A stretch of DNA of 64,000 nucleotides from Parafrankia sp041008525 (GCF_041008525.1 NZ_JBFLUG010000023.1:1-64000), one strand, 5' to 3'; positions 33,615-42,386 are shown, counted from the first letter of the stretch. The notes: generated by a model not told the origin, from the sequence alone. A program made the numbers and translations.

Positions 33615-34377
33615 CCGGCTCGTTCCGCGGCCGCCCCGGGCCGGGGGCTTCGCCGGCCCAGGACGGCCGCGTACTCAGAGCCAGACGCTCGGGAAACGCG
33701 GCTGTGGGCCCGCCCCGAGGTCGGCCGCCGCCTCCGCCCAACGAGATCGGGTGGGTCGGCCGGGCCTCGGAACGGACGGCCTCACGTCGACGTCGCCGCG
33801 CCAGCCGCGCGCCGTGCACCGTGCCGACACGGAGCAGGAGGACGCCGATCAGCAGTGCGGTCGCGGTGGGAGCCTCCTCGCAGTGCGGGCCCATCGTCCA
33901 GCACAGCACGCCGAGGACGAGCGGCGGAACCAGGCAGGACCTGTCCCTGAACACCATGGGCGTCCTGCCGGCCACGACGTCACTACAGGCGCCGCCACCC
34001 ACCGCCGTCAGCGCGGCGAAACCGAGTGTCGGAACGATGCCCAGCCCGGCGTTGCGCGCGGCCTGCGCGCCGATGTAGGAGAAGGCGACCAGTCCCACCG
34101 AGTCCAGGATCTCCATGGGGGTGGAGATCCGGTCGACGTGACGGCGCCCGGCGAGGGCGAGCGTCACCGCGACCATGACCGCGTACACGTAGGCGTAGTC
34201 GTGGAAGTAGGCCGGCTGGCGGTCGAGAAGAAGGTCGCGGACGGTTCCGCCACCAAGCGCCGTGAGGGTGCCGCACGTGATGACACCCCAGAGGTTCAGG
34301 CGGCTCTCCGTGGCGCTGCTTGCGCCGAAGAACGCGAAGGCGAAGACGCCGACGAGATCGAGCAGTCGAATATCCAC
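33493..34377 (-). CDS. TRIC-type (UPF0126) cation channel family protein
   Basis: 294 residues. The first about 200 form the two UPF0126 repeats with six to seven helices: LVGVFAFAFFGASSATESRL, CGTLTALGGGTVRDLLLDRQ, then GLVAFSYIGAQAARN and FAALTAVGGGACSDVVAGRT. Bacterial homologues of trimeric intracellular cation channels conduct K+ or similar ions. The last about 90 residues are Arg/Pro/Gly-rich and lie over a decayed gene on the other strand, so the original stop was probably earlier and lost. Start ATG at 34377. Confidence 0.85.
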   Translation of the reverse strand: MDIRLLDLVGVFAFAFFGASSATESRLNLWGVITCGTLTALGGGTVRDLLLDRQPAYFHDYAYVYAVMVAVTLALAGRRHVDRISTPMEILDSVGLVAFSYIGAQAARNAGLGIVPTLGFAALTAVGGGACSDVVAGRTPMVFRDRSCLVPPLVLGVLCWTMGPHCEEAPTATALLIGVLLLRVGTVHGARLARRRRREAVRSEARPTHPISLGGGGGRPRGGPTAAFPERLALSTRPSWAGEAPGPGRPRNEPVTARAARSESPAAGRPRTRGAGSSRHRADYRADFRARRPR

Positions 34378-34662
34378 GCTCAGCGCGCCCCAAGGTGCAT
34401 TGCGGCTCCTTCTTCGAGGCCAGGTGTTCCACGCCGTCGTGGGCCCGTACTTCGTCGGCGATTCCCCGGTGATATCTGCGGGACTCGCCCACCCCTACTC
34501 GTCCGGAGGCGTTGTTTCTAGCTGCGCGACAACCGTACCGCCCTGCTCTCCGGCTGGGTAACGACAGACCGGAGCGGTACATCACAGCGGTGTGAGTGAA
34601 CCGTTCGCACGCGCTGGACGTCAGGAAAAGGCGCACCGTGTTGCGCTCGCGCGGCGCGGTCC

Positions 34663-35682
34663 TCACCCGACGGTGAGGACGACCTTTCCCGGTGCGTGGC
34701 CCTCCTCCTGGTAGGCGACGGCCGTCGGCATCTCCTCGAACGGGTAGGTGCGGTCAATGACCGGCGTCACCTCGCCGCTCTCGAGGAAGCGGGTCAACGT
34801 CACGAGATTCGCCCGGTTCTCCGCGCCCGTGCATCTGCCGATTTCGGCCATGACCATCCGCTGGGGCACGAACGGCGACTGGGCTACGGCGGCGAAGACA
34901 TGGCCGGCTGGCTGCACCCATCGGCCGGCGTTCCCGCCGACCGCGACGAAGGTCCCGCCCCTGGTCAGCACTCGGCGGCAGGCCGCAGCCGGGCGGCTCC
35001 CCGCGTTGTCGATCAGCAGCTCGTAGGGCTGTTCGGCCCGGGTGAAGTCGGCCGTGGTGTAGTCGACGACCTCGCTCGCGCCGAGGGAGGAGACCAGCTT
35101 CGTGTTCCGGGTGCTGCAGACACCGGTGACCTCCGCACCGAATGACCGAGCGAGCTGCACCGCGAACGTGCCCACCCCACCCGACGCGCCGTTGACGAGA
35201 ACACGCTGCCCGGCCTGGAGTCGCCCCTGGTCGCGCACGGCGAGCAGCGCCGTGCAGGCCGCCAGCGGTACCGCGGCCGCCTGCGCGAACGACAGGTTCG
35301 CCGGCTTCGGCGCCAGCTCGTCGGCCCGTACGCACACGTACTCGGCGAAGCCACCGTGGCTGAGCAGGGCGAACACCTCGTCGCCCGGTTCCGGACCCGT
35401 GACGCCCGGCCCGAGGGCCTCGATCTGCCCGGCAACGTCCGCCCCCAGGATGGGGAACCGCGGCCGGCGCAGCCCGACCCCGCCACCCATGACCCGCGCG
35501 AGATAGGGCTGACCGCGCAGGTGGTGCCAGTCGTACGGGTTCACGGAGGTGGCGTGTATCCGCACCAGCACCTCTCCAGGCCCGGGAGTGGGCCGGGGGA
35601 CCTCGGTGAGCCGCAGGGAGTCGGGCGGGCCGAAACGGTCGCAGACGAAGGCCCGCATGGTGGCGGTCGTGGTGGTGCTCAA
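34663..35682 (-). CDS. NADPH:quinone oxidoreductase-like MDR enzyme
   Basis: About 339 residues, zinc-free MDR type: AFVCDRFGPPDSLRLTEVPR at the start, TSVNPYDWHHLRG, the nucleotide site LVNGASGGVGTFAVQLARSF and C-terminal PGKVVLTVG. It reduces quinones or enones with NADPH; substrate unknown. A TTG at 35682 overlaps the upstream stop and has AGGAG 6 bases before it; an ATG at 35658 is the alternative. Third gene of an operon with an ArsR-type regulator and a coiled-coil membrane protein. Confidence 0.9.
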   Translation of the reverse strand: MSTTTTATMRAFVCDRFGPPDSLRLTEVPRPTPGPGEVLVRIHATSVNPYDWHHLRGQPYLARVMGGGVGLRRPRFPILGADVAGQIEALGPGVTGPEPGDEVFALLSHGGFAEYVCVRADELAPKPANLSFAQAAAVPLAACTALLAVRDQGRLQAGQRVLVNGASGGVGTFAVQLARSFGAEVTGVCSTRNTKLVSSLGASEVVDYTTADFTRAEQPYELLIDNAGSRPAAACRRVLTRGGTFVAVGGNAGRWVQPAGHVFAAVAQSPFVPQRMVMAEIGRCTGAENRANLVTLTRFLESGEVTPVIDRTYPFEEMPTAVAYQEEGHAPGKVVLTVG

Positions 35683-35960
35683 TCGACGCTCCTGAGGATC
35701 TTCTCGATCGACGCCGTCCGGGTGCGCAGCTCGGAGACGTCGGTGGCCACCCGCTGCTGGGCGTCCAGGGTGTTCTCGGCCAGCTGCTCGAAACGCCCGA
35801 CGAGCTGTCGCAGATCCTCGGTCTGGACCGTACGCAGCTTCGTCTTGCGGTAGTCGACGGTGAACCACAGGACGGCGACGATCACGACCGTGACAGCCGT
35901 CATGAAGCCGACGGCGGCGATCGCCTCACCGCTCCCGAGATTTTCTGCGGCGATGTACAT
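35679..35960 (-). CDS. single-pass membrane protein with coiled coil
   Basis: 93 residues: one membrane helix (AIAAVGFMTAVTVVIVAVLW) near the N-terminus and then a charged heptad region (LRQLVGRFEQLAENTLDAQQ, VSELRTRTASIEKILRS) that should form a coiled coil in the cytoplasm. It overlaps the regulator upstream by one base and the oxidoreductase downstream by 4, so all three are coupled. It may tether or sense for the oxidoreductase; no family is recognised. Confidence 0.78.
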   Translation of the reverse strand: MYIAAENLGSGEAIAAVGFMTAVTVVIVAVLWFTVDYRKTKLRTVQTEDLRQLVGRFEQLAENTLDAQQRVATDVSELRTRTASIEKILRSVD

Positions 35961-36310
35961 CAGGGACTCTCCTTGGGAGCGGGACCCTTCTCCGGGTCAG
36001 GGGCGGTCAGGGTGCGGGCTGCCTCGGCGAGGGCCGCCGCGGTCAGGTGGAGGTCGAAGTCGGTGATCTCGTAGTACTTCATGGCCTTGCCGTCGTCGGA
36101 GAGCTCGAGGCTGCCGGCGACCAGGCCCGCGCTTTCCAGGCGCTGCAGGTGCATGTGGAGCAGGGGACGACTGACCCCGATCTCGCGGGCCAGGTGACTC
36201 ACGTAGTCCCGCCCGCCAGCCAGCGTCGCGACGATGCGCAACCGCAGTGGGTTGGCCAGCGCCGCCAGGATCGTGACCAGCTCGTCGCCGGTCGGCCGGT
36301 CTCCTGTCAT
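35960..36310 (-). CDS. ArsR-type winged-helix regulator
   Basis: 116 residues: ANPLRLRIVATLAGGRDYVS then LAREIGVSRPLLHMHLQRLE (recognition helix) and a wing. No metal-binding cysteine pair is present, so it is unlikely to be a metal sensor. GGAGG lies 3 bases before the ATG. It heads the three-gene operon and probably autoregulates; GTTTC-8-GAAAC near 36330-36347 (minus strand) is a possible operator. Confidence 0.88.
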   Translation of the reverse strand: MTGDRPTGDELVTILAALANPLRLRIVATLAGGRDYVSHLAREIGVSRPLLHMHLQRLESAGLVAGSLELSDDGKAMKYYEITDFDLHLTAAALAEAARTLTAPDPEKGPAPKESP

Positions 36311-36329
36311 GGCCCTCCGTCATGTGTAA

Positions 36330-36347
36330 GAAGTTTCTGACAGGTGA
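36330..36347. promoter_or_regulatory. candidate operator before the ArsR-type gene
   Basis: A short inverted repeat, GTTTC and GAAAC around 8 bases, read on the minus strand about 20 bases before the start of the ArsR-type gene. The arms are only 5 bases, so chance cannot be excluded. Confidence 0.35.
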
Positions 36348-36559
36348 AACGATAGCATGACGAAGGAGGAGTGCGGAAGGGTGCGGGGACATACGGTCAC
36401 GGGCTCCAGCCCCGACCTGAACGGGAGAAAACCCCGCGCGTCAGCGCGTTCTGGCAGGCCAGCGGGCCCGCAGGCAGCCAGCAGGCACACCCCTGCCTCT
36501 GCCGGCCCGCCGCCCGGGCCCGCCTACCGTCGCCGCTGACATCCGGTCATGGACCCGGC

Positions 36560-37609
36560 TCAGCGCTTCGACCCGGACGCCCCGACCGGCTCGGTTGCCC
36601 CGGCCGGCTCGTCAAGCTCGTCGGGCTCGTCCGACGTCGGCCTGTCCATATCGCCGTCATCGCTCGTTGCCTGTGCGGTCGCCGCATCCGGTGTCTCCGG
36701 CGAAGCCTCGCTGGAGGCCTCACCGGATGCTTCCTGCGAGGTCTCGTGGGATCCGGTCTCGCGGGATCCGGACTCGTCCTCATCCTCGTCCGGTGAGCGC
36801 ACGACCTCTCCGTCGCGGATCTCACCCCGCCAGGAGCCGGTGGCCTCTCCGCGGGTCATGATGAAACGGCGGAAATGCTTGAGATCCAGCCGGGTTCGCC
36901 GCCCACCGGCGCGCCACAGGTTTCCCGTCTTCTCCATGAATCCGCTGGGGTGGTACTCCATGGCCAGGAGCACGCGCGTCAGGTCGTCGGCGATCGGGTG
37001 GAAGGTGATGACACCGTTGACCGAGCCCTTCGCTCCCTCGGAGGTCCAGGCGATTCTGCGGTCGGGAACCTGTTCGGTCACCTTCGCCTGCCAGGTGCGC
37101 CGTGACCGGAAGACCTTGACCCGCCAGTTCTGCTCGGTCTCGCTTTTCGTCTCGACCCCCTGGACGCCCTTCATGAACTTGGCGAACTCCGGGTACTGGG
37201 TCCACTGGTCGTAGGCGACGGAGACGGGAACGCCGACGTCGACCGCCTCCTCGATGTTCGTCGCCTTGGCCGGGCCACCTTTACCGCCGCCCTTGCCCTT
37301 GGCGCGGCCGAGGGCCCCCTTGACCTTGTCCTTGATGTTTGCCATGGCCGTCCCGGCCGCAGCCTTCAGCGGGGACTGGCCCTCGGCCAGCTTCCCGGCG
37401 CCTCTGGCGAGCGACGTGATCTGCCCGCCGGAGTCGCTGAGATCGTTGAGCTTGCCCGCGCCGGAGGTGAGCCGCTCGCTGAGCTGCCCGACCAGCCGGC
37501 TGCCGCCCGCCTTCGCCAGGCTTCCCGCCTCGTCGGCGAGCCTCCTGGTCGCCGGATTGTTCATGAGGGCGTTGACGAGGCCTTTCGGTTGCTCCGCCGT
37601 CCGTGTCAT
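36560..37609 (-). CDS. gvpZ: gas-vesicle cluster SRPBCC protein GvpZ
   Basis: 349 residues, last gene of the gas-vesicle operon. A helical Ala/Gly N-terminus (ALMNNPATRRLADEAGSLAK) leads into an SRPBCC/START-like domain at about 115-260 (EEAVDVGVPVSVAYDQWTQY, FAKFMKGVQGVE, GVITFHPIADDLTRVLL, AMEYHPSGFMEKTGNLWR). A long acidic Ser/Glu tail (SQEASGEASSEASPETPD) ends it. The matching gene in Streptomyces clusters is gvpZ, as I recall. Its role in vesicle assembly is unknown. It overlaps gvpY by ATGA. Confidence 0.8.
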   Translation of the reverse strand: MTRTAEQPKGLVNALMNNPATRRLADEAGSLAKAGGSRLVGQLSERLTSGAGKLNDLSDSGGQITSLARGAGKLAEGQSPLKAAAGTAMANIKDKVKGALGRAKGKGGGKGGPAKATNIEEAVDVGVPVSVAYDQWTQYPEFAKFMKGVQGVETKSETEQNWRVKVFRSRRTWQAKVTEQVPDRRIAWTSEGAKGSVNGVITFHPIADDLTRVLLAMEYHPSGFMEKTGNLWRAGGRRTRLDLKHFRRFIMTRGEATGSWRGEIRDGEVVRSPDEDEDESGSRETGSHETSQEASGEASSEASPETPDAATAQATSDDGDMDRPTSDEPDELDEPAGATEPVGASGSKR

Positions 37610-38223
37610 CGCGAGCCTCCCGCGCTTGATGGCTGCGTCAGCTGCTCGAGCGGGCCGCGGAGTGCCTCCCGGCGCCGCCCGGCGGACCTGCCCGGGACCT
37701 GACGTTCGGCGGCGGAGCCGGTCTCACTCCTGCCCCCGTCCCCGTCCTCGTCGTCCTCGTCGCGTTCGTCGGTGTCGCGCTGATCGGTCGCCTGGTCCGT
37801 GCCCGTCTCGTCCTGGCCGCCCTGATCACTGCGGGTGCCGGAGGTGGCCGAGCGGAGGACTGATCCGACAACCTTCCCGGCCGCTCCGCCGCCCTCCTCG
37901 ACAGTCTTCGCCGTGTCGCCCAGTGCCGACGTCAGGCGTTCGGTGCGCTCCGCCAGTGTCTGGGAGAGCCGATCGAGCTGGCTCTCGTACACCGCCGTCG
38001 CGGCGCGCCGGCCGGCTTCCGCTGCCGGTCCCCTGATCTGGCTGATCAACTGGCCGCCCTCCTCGGAGTGCAGCAGCCGCACCGCCTGGTCCCGCAGGAC
38101 GTCCTTCGCGTGGAAATTGCGGCCGGAAACCCACAGCCCCAGGCTGATGGCAGCCTTGCCCTTCTTCGTCCGACCGAGGACATAGCCTGCCACGAGCGCC
38201 AGAGCGCATTTGACGTTGCTCAT
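37606..38223 (-). CDS. gvpY: gas-vesicle cluster protein GvpY
   Basis: 205 residues. The N-terminus LALVAGYVLGRTKKGKAAIS is the mark of GvpY-type proteins of actinobacterial gas-vesicle clusters. A helical middle (LDRLSQTLAERTERLTSALG) and a very acidic Asp/Glu tail (TDERDEDDEDGDGGRSE) follow. Function in assembly is not known. It starts within the stop of gvpF (shared A) and overlaps gvpZ by 4 bases. In Streptomyces, gvpG normally lies between gvpF and gvpY; here there is no room for it. Confidence 0.8.
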   Translation of the reverse strand: MSNVKCALALVAGYVLGRTKKGKAAISLGLWVSGRNFHAKDVLRDQAVRLLHSEEGGQLISQIRGPAAEAGRRAATAVYESQLDRLSQTLAERTERLTSALGDTAKTVEEGGGAAGKVVGSVLRSATSGTRSDQGGQDETGTDQATDQRDTDERDEDDEDGDGGRSETGSAAERQVPGRSAGRRREALRGPLEQLTQPSSAGGSR

Positions 38224-39176
38224 CAGAATTCCTTTCTCTGCCGGCCGTTCCCGCCGCGGCGGCCTGTCTCAGATCGATCCGCCGTGCGACCCCAGCCCCA
38301 CCGGCCCGACCCGCCGAACGAGTCGTCGGAGGTGCCGCCCGGCGCCTCGCCGAAGGAGCTGCCAAAGGAATCGCCAGAGGAGCGGTCGACGGATCCGCTG
38401 AAGGAGTCGCCGCCGGGGTCGGCGTCGTGGGGATCGGTGAGCACGCGGGCAGGGAACTCGACGAAGTCGACGGCGGGCAGCGGTCCCACGTACTCGACGG
38501 TGAGGGACGGATGGGTCGCCCGGATCCGGTCCACGACGGCGTCGAAGTCGTCCAGCGCGTCGGCGGGAACGAGGAAAGCCCAGCTCAGGGCGGGATCCTC
38601 CGGCCCGCCATGATGCCGGCGCGGCCGGTCCGCGCGTGCCAGCGGGCGCAGCTCGTCGAGGATCTCCTCCGCCTGTTCCGTGCGGCGCGCGGTGACGAGC
38701 TCCGCGATCCGCTGCCCCAGCTCGATCCGGCCGTCCAGATCCGCCGGGGGCGGGGCGTGAGCCAGCGATGTGCCGGCCACCGCCTCGGCGAGCTCGGTCT
38801 GCTCCGCCTCCTCGACGTCCAGGTGCAGCTCGACCAGACCGTCGATCGCGTCCAGGCGCTCGGGAAGGCTGTCCCGCACCGGGTCGAGCACCTCGGCCCG
38901 GACGGCGCCGTCGTCCGGCGCGAGCGTGCCCAGCCGCACCGGCAGCACCGGGCCGTCGGCGAGCAGCCGCTGGAGGATCTCCAGGTGCCGGACGGCATCC
39001 TGCTCCCCGAGCTCACCGATGTCCTCCGTTGCGCTGACGACCGCGGCGAGCGGGCCGGAGCGCACCAGCCGCAGCGGCGCGGGGGGATGGCCGATGCCGA
39101 GCGCGGCGTCGGCACCCTGCGCGGGGTCCAGGAGGGGATGGCCGGCCCGGACGATTCCGTAGAGCACGACAGGCAT
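38223..39176 (-). CDS. gvpF: gas vesicle protein GvpF (GvpF/GvpL family)
   Basis: 317 residues. GvpF/L family features: VVLYGIVRAGHPLLD at the start, LRLVRSGPLAAVVSATEDIG, GPVLPVRLGTLAPDDGAVRA, and the C-terminal WAFLVPADALDDFDAVVDRI with LTVEYVGPLPAVDFVEF. A Gly/Ser-rich tail of about 60 residues follows. GvpF is a minor vesicle protein that contacts GvpA during nucleation. The ATG at 39176 has GGAGAGG 8 bases upstream; it overlaps the gvpA end by GTGA if the upstream GTG (39185) is used. Confidence 0.93.
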   Translation of the reverse strand: MPVVLYGIVRAGHPLLDPAQGADAALGIGHPPAPLRLVRSGPLAAVVSATEDIGELGEQDAVRHLEILQRLLADGPVLPVRLGTLAPDDGAVRAEVLDPVRDSLPERLDAIDGLVELHLDVEEAEQTELAEAVAGTSLAHAPPPADLDGRIELGQRIAELVTARRTEQAEEILDELRPLARADRPRRHHGGPEDPALSWAFLVPADALDDFDAVVDRIRATHPSLTVEYVGPLPAVDFVEFPARVLTDPHDADPGGDSFSGSVDRSSGDSFGSSFGEAPGGTSDDSFGGSGRWGWGRTADRSETGRRGGNGRQRKEF

Positions 39177-39181
39177 GGTGC

Positions 39182-39619
39182 TCACCTCTCCCGGCCGCCG
39201 CGACGCTCCGCCGGCGCGGTCCGCCCGTCGGGCCGGCCACGCCCGTTGTGCGCGGCGGAGACGGTGTCGGCGTCGGACGGCGATCCGCGGAGTACCTCGG
39301 CGGTGTCCCGGAGCCCGCCCAGGGCACCCTTCACACGGTTCCGGCTCGTGCCGTCGGTGACTTCGCGCATCAGCCCGGGCAACCCCGCCACCTGTTCCTT
39401 GGGCTGGATGTCCAGCCGGTTCACGGCCTCGGCGAACCTGAGGTAGGTGTCGACACTGGCGATCACGATGCGTGCGTCGATGGTAAGAATCTCGATGCCC
39501 ACGAGGGCGACGCGTACATAGGCGTCGATGACGATGCCCTTGTCGAGTACGACGTCGAGGACGTCGGCCAGTCCACTCGGCCTGGGCGCCCGTCCCATGG
39601 GATAGCTGGCGACGGTCAT
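39182..39619 (-). CDS. gvpA: gas vesicle structural protein GvpA
   Basis: 145 residues. Residues about 17-70 are the conserved hydrophobic shell fold (ADVLDVVLDKGIVIDAYVRV, ALVGIEILTIDARIVIASVD, TYLRFAEAVNRL). This monomer polymerises into the ribs of the gas-filled shell. A 70-residue Arg/Gly/Asp tail follows, longer than in cyanobacterial GvpA but not unusual in actinomycetes. It is translated in overlap with gvpK (ATGA). The A assignment, rather than J, rests on AYVRVALVGIEILTIDARIV and the TYLRFAEA ending. Confidence 0.93.
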   Translation of the reverse strand: MTVASYPMGRAPRPSGLADVLDVVLDKGIVIDAYVRVALVGIEILTIDARIVIASVDTYLRFAEAVNRLDIQPKEQVAGLPGLMREVTDGTSRNRVKGALGGLRDTAEVLRGSPSDADTVSAAHNGRGRPDGRTAPAERRGGRER

Positions 39620-40140
39620 GGCGGTGTCCTCGCCTTCTCCCGGAGGCCCGGCCTCCGAGCGCTTGCCCTGGGCTCGCCCGCCTCCGGGCCGGCCGATCGC
39701 GCCCTTACGCCGCCCCTGCCTGCCCGCTCCTGGCGGGAGATGCCCCTGCTGTCCGGTCGTTCGACCCGCCTGTCCGGCCGTGCGCGCGCCGTGGAGCCGG
39801 GCGTCCGGGGTGTGCCGGTCCGGGGGGCGGTCCGACTGTCGTCAGCGGCAAGGATCCTGCCGGCGCGCGCGACGGCGGCGTCGGCATCCTGGGCCGACAG
39901 ACCCAGCGACTCCCGCACCTGCACCAGGCTGGCGCGGATCTCCAGCAGTGCCCGCCCGAGGTCGTCGATCTGCGCGGCGGTCAGCCCGCCGCCCTCCATC
40001 CGGCGGATGGCCTGGCGTTCCAGTACCTCGCGCAGCAGTTCCAGGACCACCACCACGAGCTGACCGAGCCCGCGCCCCACGTCATCGGGGTCCGCGTCGA
40101 GCCGCAGGCACCGGCCGTCATCGCGCCCGGCGGTCGTCAT
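39616..40140 (-). CDS. gvpK: gas vesicle protein GvpK
   Basis: 174 residues. The GvpK core spans about 11-80 (LRLDADPDDVGRGLGQLVVV, LELLREVLERQAIRRME, LTAAQIDDLGRALLEIRASL). It is a minor assembly factor needed for proper vesicle formation. A Pro/Arg-rich tail of about 85 residues is unusual for the family and probably disordered. The ATGA overlap with gvpA and a 4-base overlap with gvpS tie it to the operon. Confidence 0.92.
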   Translation of the reverse strand: MTTAGRDDGRCLRLDADPDDVGRGLGQLVVVVLELLREVLERQAIRRMEGGGLTAAQIDDLGRALLEIRASLVQVRESLGLSAQDADAAVARAGRILAADDSRTAPRTGTPRTPGSTARARPDRRVERPDSRGISRQERAGRGGVRARSAGPEAGEPRASARRPGLREKARTPP

Positions 40141-40457
40141 GGCCGGACCTCGCCGCTTCCTTCGATGCTTCCTTCGATGGCTGTCTGGACGCCGACCAGC
40201 AGCAGGCGGAGATCGACGCGCAGCAGGTCCACCCCGGCGAGGGCGACGACCACGTCACCACTGACGACCGCGCCGGTGTCGACCAACCTGTCCAGCAGGT
40301 CCGCGAGCGGCTGCGCCGAGCTGCGGGCGGATCGCCGCCCCGGGCGGCTCCCCGGCCGCGACCGGGCACCGGCGCCACCGCCCGGGTACCCGCCACCGCC
40401 CCGGTAATCGTTGCCGCCCCGGTACCGCGGCGTCGGGACGAATCGCTGATCAGCCAC
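40137..40457 (-). CDS. gvpS: gas vesicle GvpA-family protein GvpS
   Basis: About 106 residues. A Gly/Arg/Tyr-rich start (PRYRGGNDYRGGGGYPGGGA) leads to a short GvpA-like fold: LADLLDRLVDTGAVVSGDVV then VALAGVDLLRVDLRLLLVGV. That matches GvpS-type paralogues (a minor member of the GvpA/J/M superfamily). The GTG at 40457 overlaps gvpL by 8 bases; a GTG at 40466 is the alternative. It overlaps gvpK by 4 bases. Confidence 0.82.
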   Translation of the reverse strand: MADQRFVPTPRYRGGNDYRGGGGYPGGGAGARSRPGSRPGRRSARSSAQPLADLLDRLVDTGAVVSGDVVVALAGVDLLRVDLRLLLVGVQTAIEGSIEGSGEVRP

Positions 40458-41700
40458 TCTCCTCACCTGATCCGATCTGGTCACCTGGGCCGCGCCGAGG
40501 CGCTGAACCCGGCGCGGCTGAACCCGTCTCGTGGACAGAGTCGACCTGCCCGTTCCCACCCAGCGTCAGATGGACGAAGGAGTAGGGCGGCCACGGCCCC
40601 GAAACCGCGCAGAGATACCCGGCCTCCTCAAGGGGCGGACCCAGCCGTTCAGCGGCGTCGAGGAACCGCTCCTCCTCGTCGCGCTCGACGAGGTAGGCGC
40701 CGTCGAAGACCCGGTCCGGCCGGCCGGGGCGACGGGCCGCGTCACGCGCATGGGCGAGCAGCTCCCGATGTGTCCGCTCGATGAGTCGGGCCACCTCGTC
40801 GCGCCGTCGCTCCTCCTCGTGCAGCTCGTCCCGCCGGGCCGCGAGGTATGCGGTGCCTGCCCCCGCGCCAGCGGTGCCGTTCGCCCCGGCCGTTGTGGTC
40901 GTCCCGTCCGTCCCCGCTGCGGGTGCGGCGGCCGTCGGCGTCTCGGCCTGACCCGCTGTGTCGATCCGGAAGCCCCACTCGCGCGCGCCATGGAGCGCGT
41001 CGAGCGCACGCGGCAGCTCATGGTCAGGGTCGTCGAGAACGGCGGCCGCCTCGTCCTCGCCGGGGAGCACAGTCCCGAACCGGAGCGGCAGGACGCCCGC
41101 GCGATCCTGCAGCTCCCGCAGGACCTGATCGTGGCCGCGGGCCAGGGCCGCGAGACGCCCGGTCTCCGACAGATCCTCCTCGACGTCCCGCAGCAGGCCC
41201 GGATCGATGGCTGAGACCACGAGCGAGACACCACCGCGCGTGACGGTATGGACGTCTGTTCCCTCAGCGAGGCCGGGCAGGCCCGCAACCTCGGTGTCGG
41301 AGCGGACGATCCCGTAGGCGTAGAGCACCCGCGCCTGCTCGATGCCCCAGGGTGACCGGCCGTCGCGGCCGGCTGGCCCGGCATCGCGGCCGGTGGGCGC
41401 GGGGCCGCCGCGATCGGCCCGGTGATGTTCCCGGCGTTCCCGGCGTTCCGGCGCCGGCTGGCGGGCCGGGTGGCCCGGGTCCCACCGATCCTCACGGACT
41501 TCCGGGGCCGGTGGGACGGGCCACGTCATCGCCGCGCCCGGCCCTTCGCAGGCGGCTCTGGTTATCGCCTGCGCCAGGAGCTGGGCGAGTTGCCCGCGCG
41601 CGACCTCGCGGGCTTCGGCCACGGCTTCGGCCATGACGCCGGGCGCGAGCCGGGCGGCCAGCTCGTCGAGGCCGCTGACATCAGCGTCCGCCGGGGCCAC
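40450..41700 (-). CDS. gvpL: extended gas vesicle protein GvpL
   Basis: About 416 residues, over 100 longer than usual for GvpF/L. The first about 110 residues form a helical segment (LDELAARLAPGVMAEAVAEA, REVARGQLAQLLAQAITRAA) and a Pro/Arg linker. The GvpF/L domain then runs from ARVLYAYGIVRSDTEVAGLP through GVLPLRFGTVLPGEDEAAAV to EEAGYLCAVSGPWPPYSF. A Thr/Ala linker interrupts it near the middle. The GTG at 41700 has GGAGG 7 bases upstream and overlaps gvpJ by 20 bases. Confidence 0.88.
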   Translation of the reverse strand: MAPADADVSGLDELAARLAPGVMAEAVAEAREVARGQLAQLLAQAITRAACEGPGAAMTWPVPPAPEVREDRWDPGHPARQPAPERRERREHHRADRGGPAPTGRDAGPAGRDGRSPWGIEQARVLYAYGIVRSDTEVAGLPGLAEGTDVHTVTRGGVSLVVSAIDPGLLRDVEEDLSETGRLAALARGHDQVLRELQDRAGVLPLRFGTVLPGEDEAAAVLDDPDHELPRALDALHGAREWGFRIDTAGQAETPTAAAPAAGTDGTTTTAGANGTAGAGAGTAYLAARRDELHEEERRRDEVARLIERTHRELLAHARDAARRPGRPDRVFDGAYLVERDEEERFLDAAERLGPPLEEAGYLCAVSGPWPPYSFVHLTLGGNGQVDSVHETGSAAPGSAPRRGPGDQIGSGEESG

Positions 41701-42283
41701 CGTCACGCCTCCGTCCGTCACGCCTCCGTCCGTCCTGCCTACGCGCGTCCTGCCTACGTGCTTCAGGCCTACGTTCTGAGTCCTCGACCCAGAACGGCCG
41801 CGGGCCGTCGCGGCGGATACCCGCCTCCGCGGGGAGGGCCGCCTCGGCGGAGATACCGGCGGGCGGGTCCGCCCGGGATTCGACCGCAACCTCGTCCCGG
41901 TACGGGAGGCCTTCCCGCGCCGAGCTTTCGAGCGAGGCAAGCCGCGTACGGAGCTCCTGGTTCTCCACGTGGAGCGCCTGCATGGTCTCGTCCCGCAGTT
42001 CCCGCTCCTGCTCCTGCTGCCGCGACTGTGCCTCGCGGCTGTAGAACGGATCCGTGGTCCACCAGTCGAGGCCCATTTCGCGTGCGGTGTCGGCCGATGC
42101 GATGAAAAGGCGCAGTTTGAGCGTGAGTAACTCAACATCGAGGACACTGATGACGACGTCTCCGACGATCACGACTCCCTTGTCGAGAACTCTCTCCAGC
42201 ACGTCGGCGAGGGAGTCCGAGTGCGACCCGCTCAGCGCGCGCAGCCGCGGGGGCCCTGCGAGAGATCCGCGATCGACCGTCAT
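41681..42283 (-). CDS. gvpJ: gas vesicle GvpA-family protein GvpJ with coiled coil
   Basis: 200 residues. GvpA-like fold at about 22-70 (LADVLERVLDKGVVIVGDVV, SVLDVELLTLKLRLFIASAD) followed by AREMGLDWWTTDPFYS, a mark of the longer J-type paralogues. A Glu/Gln-rich coiled coil (EQERELRDETMQALHVENQE) comes next and then an Arg/Asp repeat tail. J-type proteins cap or bridge the growing vesicle. Start ATG 42283. It follows gvpO after a 103-base gap and overlaps gvpL by 20 bases. Confidence 0.85.
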   Translation of the reverse strand: MTVDRGSLAGPPRLRALSGSHSDSLADVLERVLDKGVVIVGDVVISVLDVELLTLKLRLFIASADTAREMGLDWWTTDPFYSREAQSRQQEQERELRDETMQALHVENQELRTRLASLESSAREGLPYRDEVAVESRADPPAGISAEAALPAEAGIRRDGPRPFWVEDSERRPEARRQDARRQDGRRRDGRRRDGGPGGR

Positions 42284-42386
42284 GATGCACGTTCTTCCGA
42301 ATATCAGCGGTGCTCCGAATATCCGCTCCGCGGTGCCACCCGACGGCTGCGCCTGGCAGCCGCGCTGAGCGCTCGGAGATCAGGGA

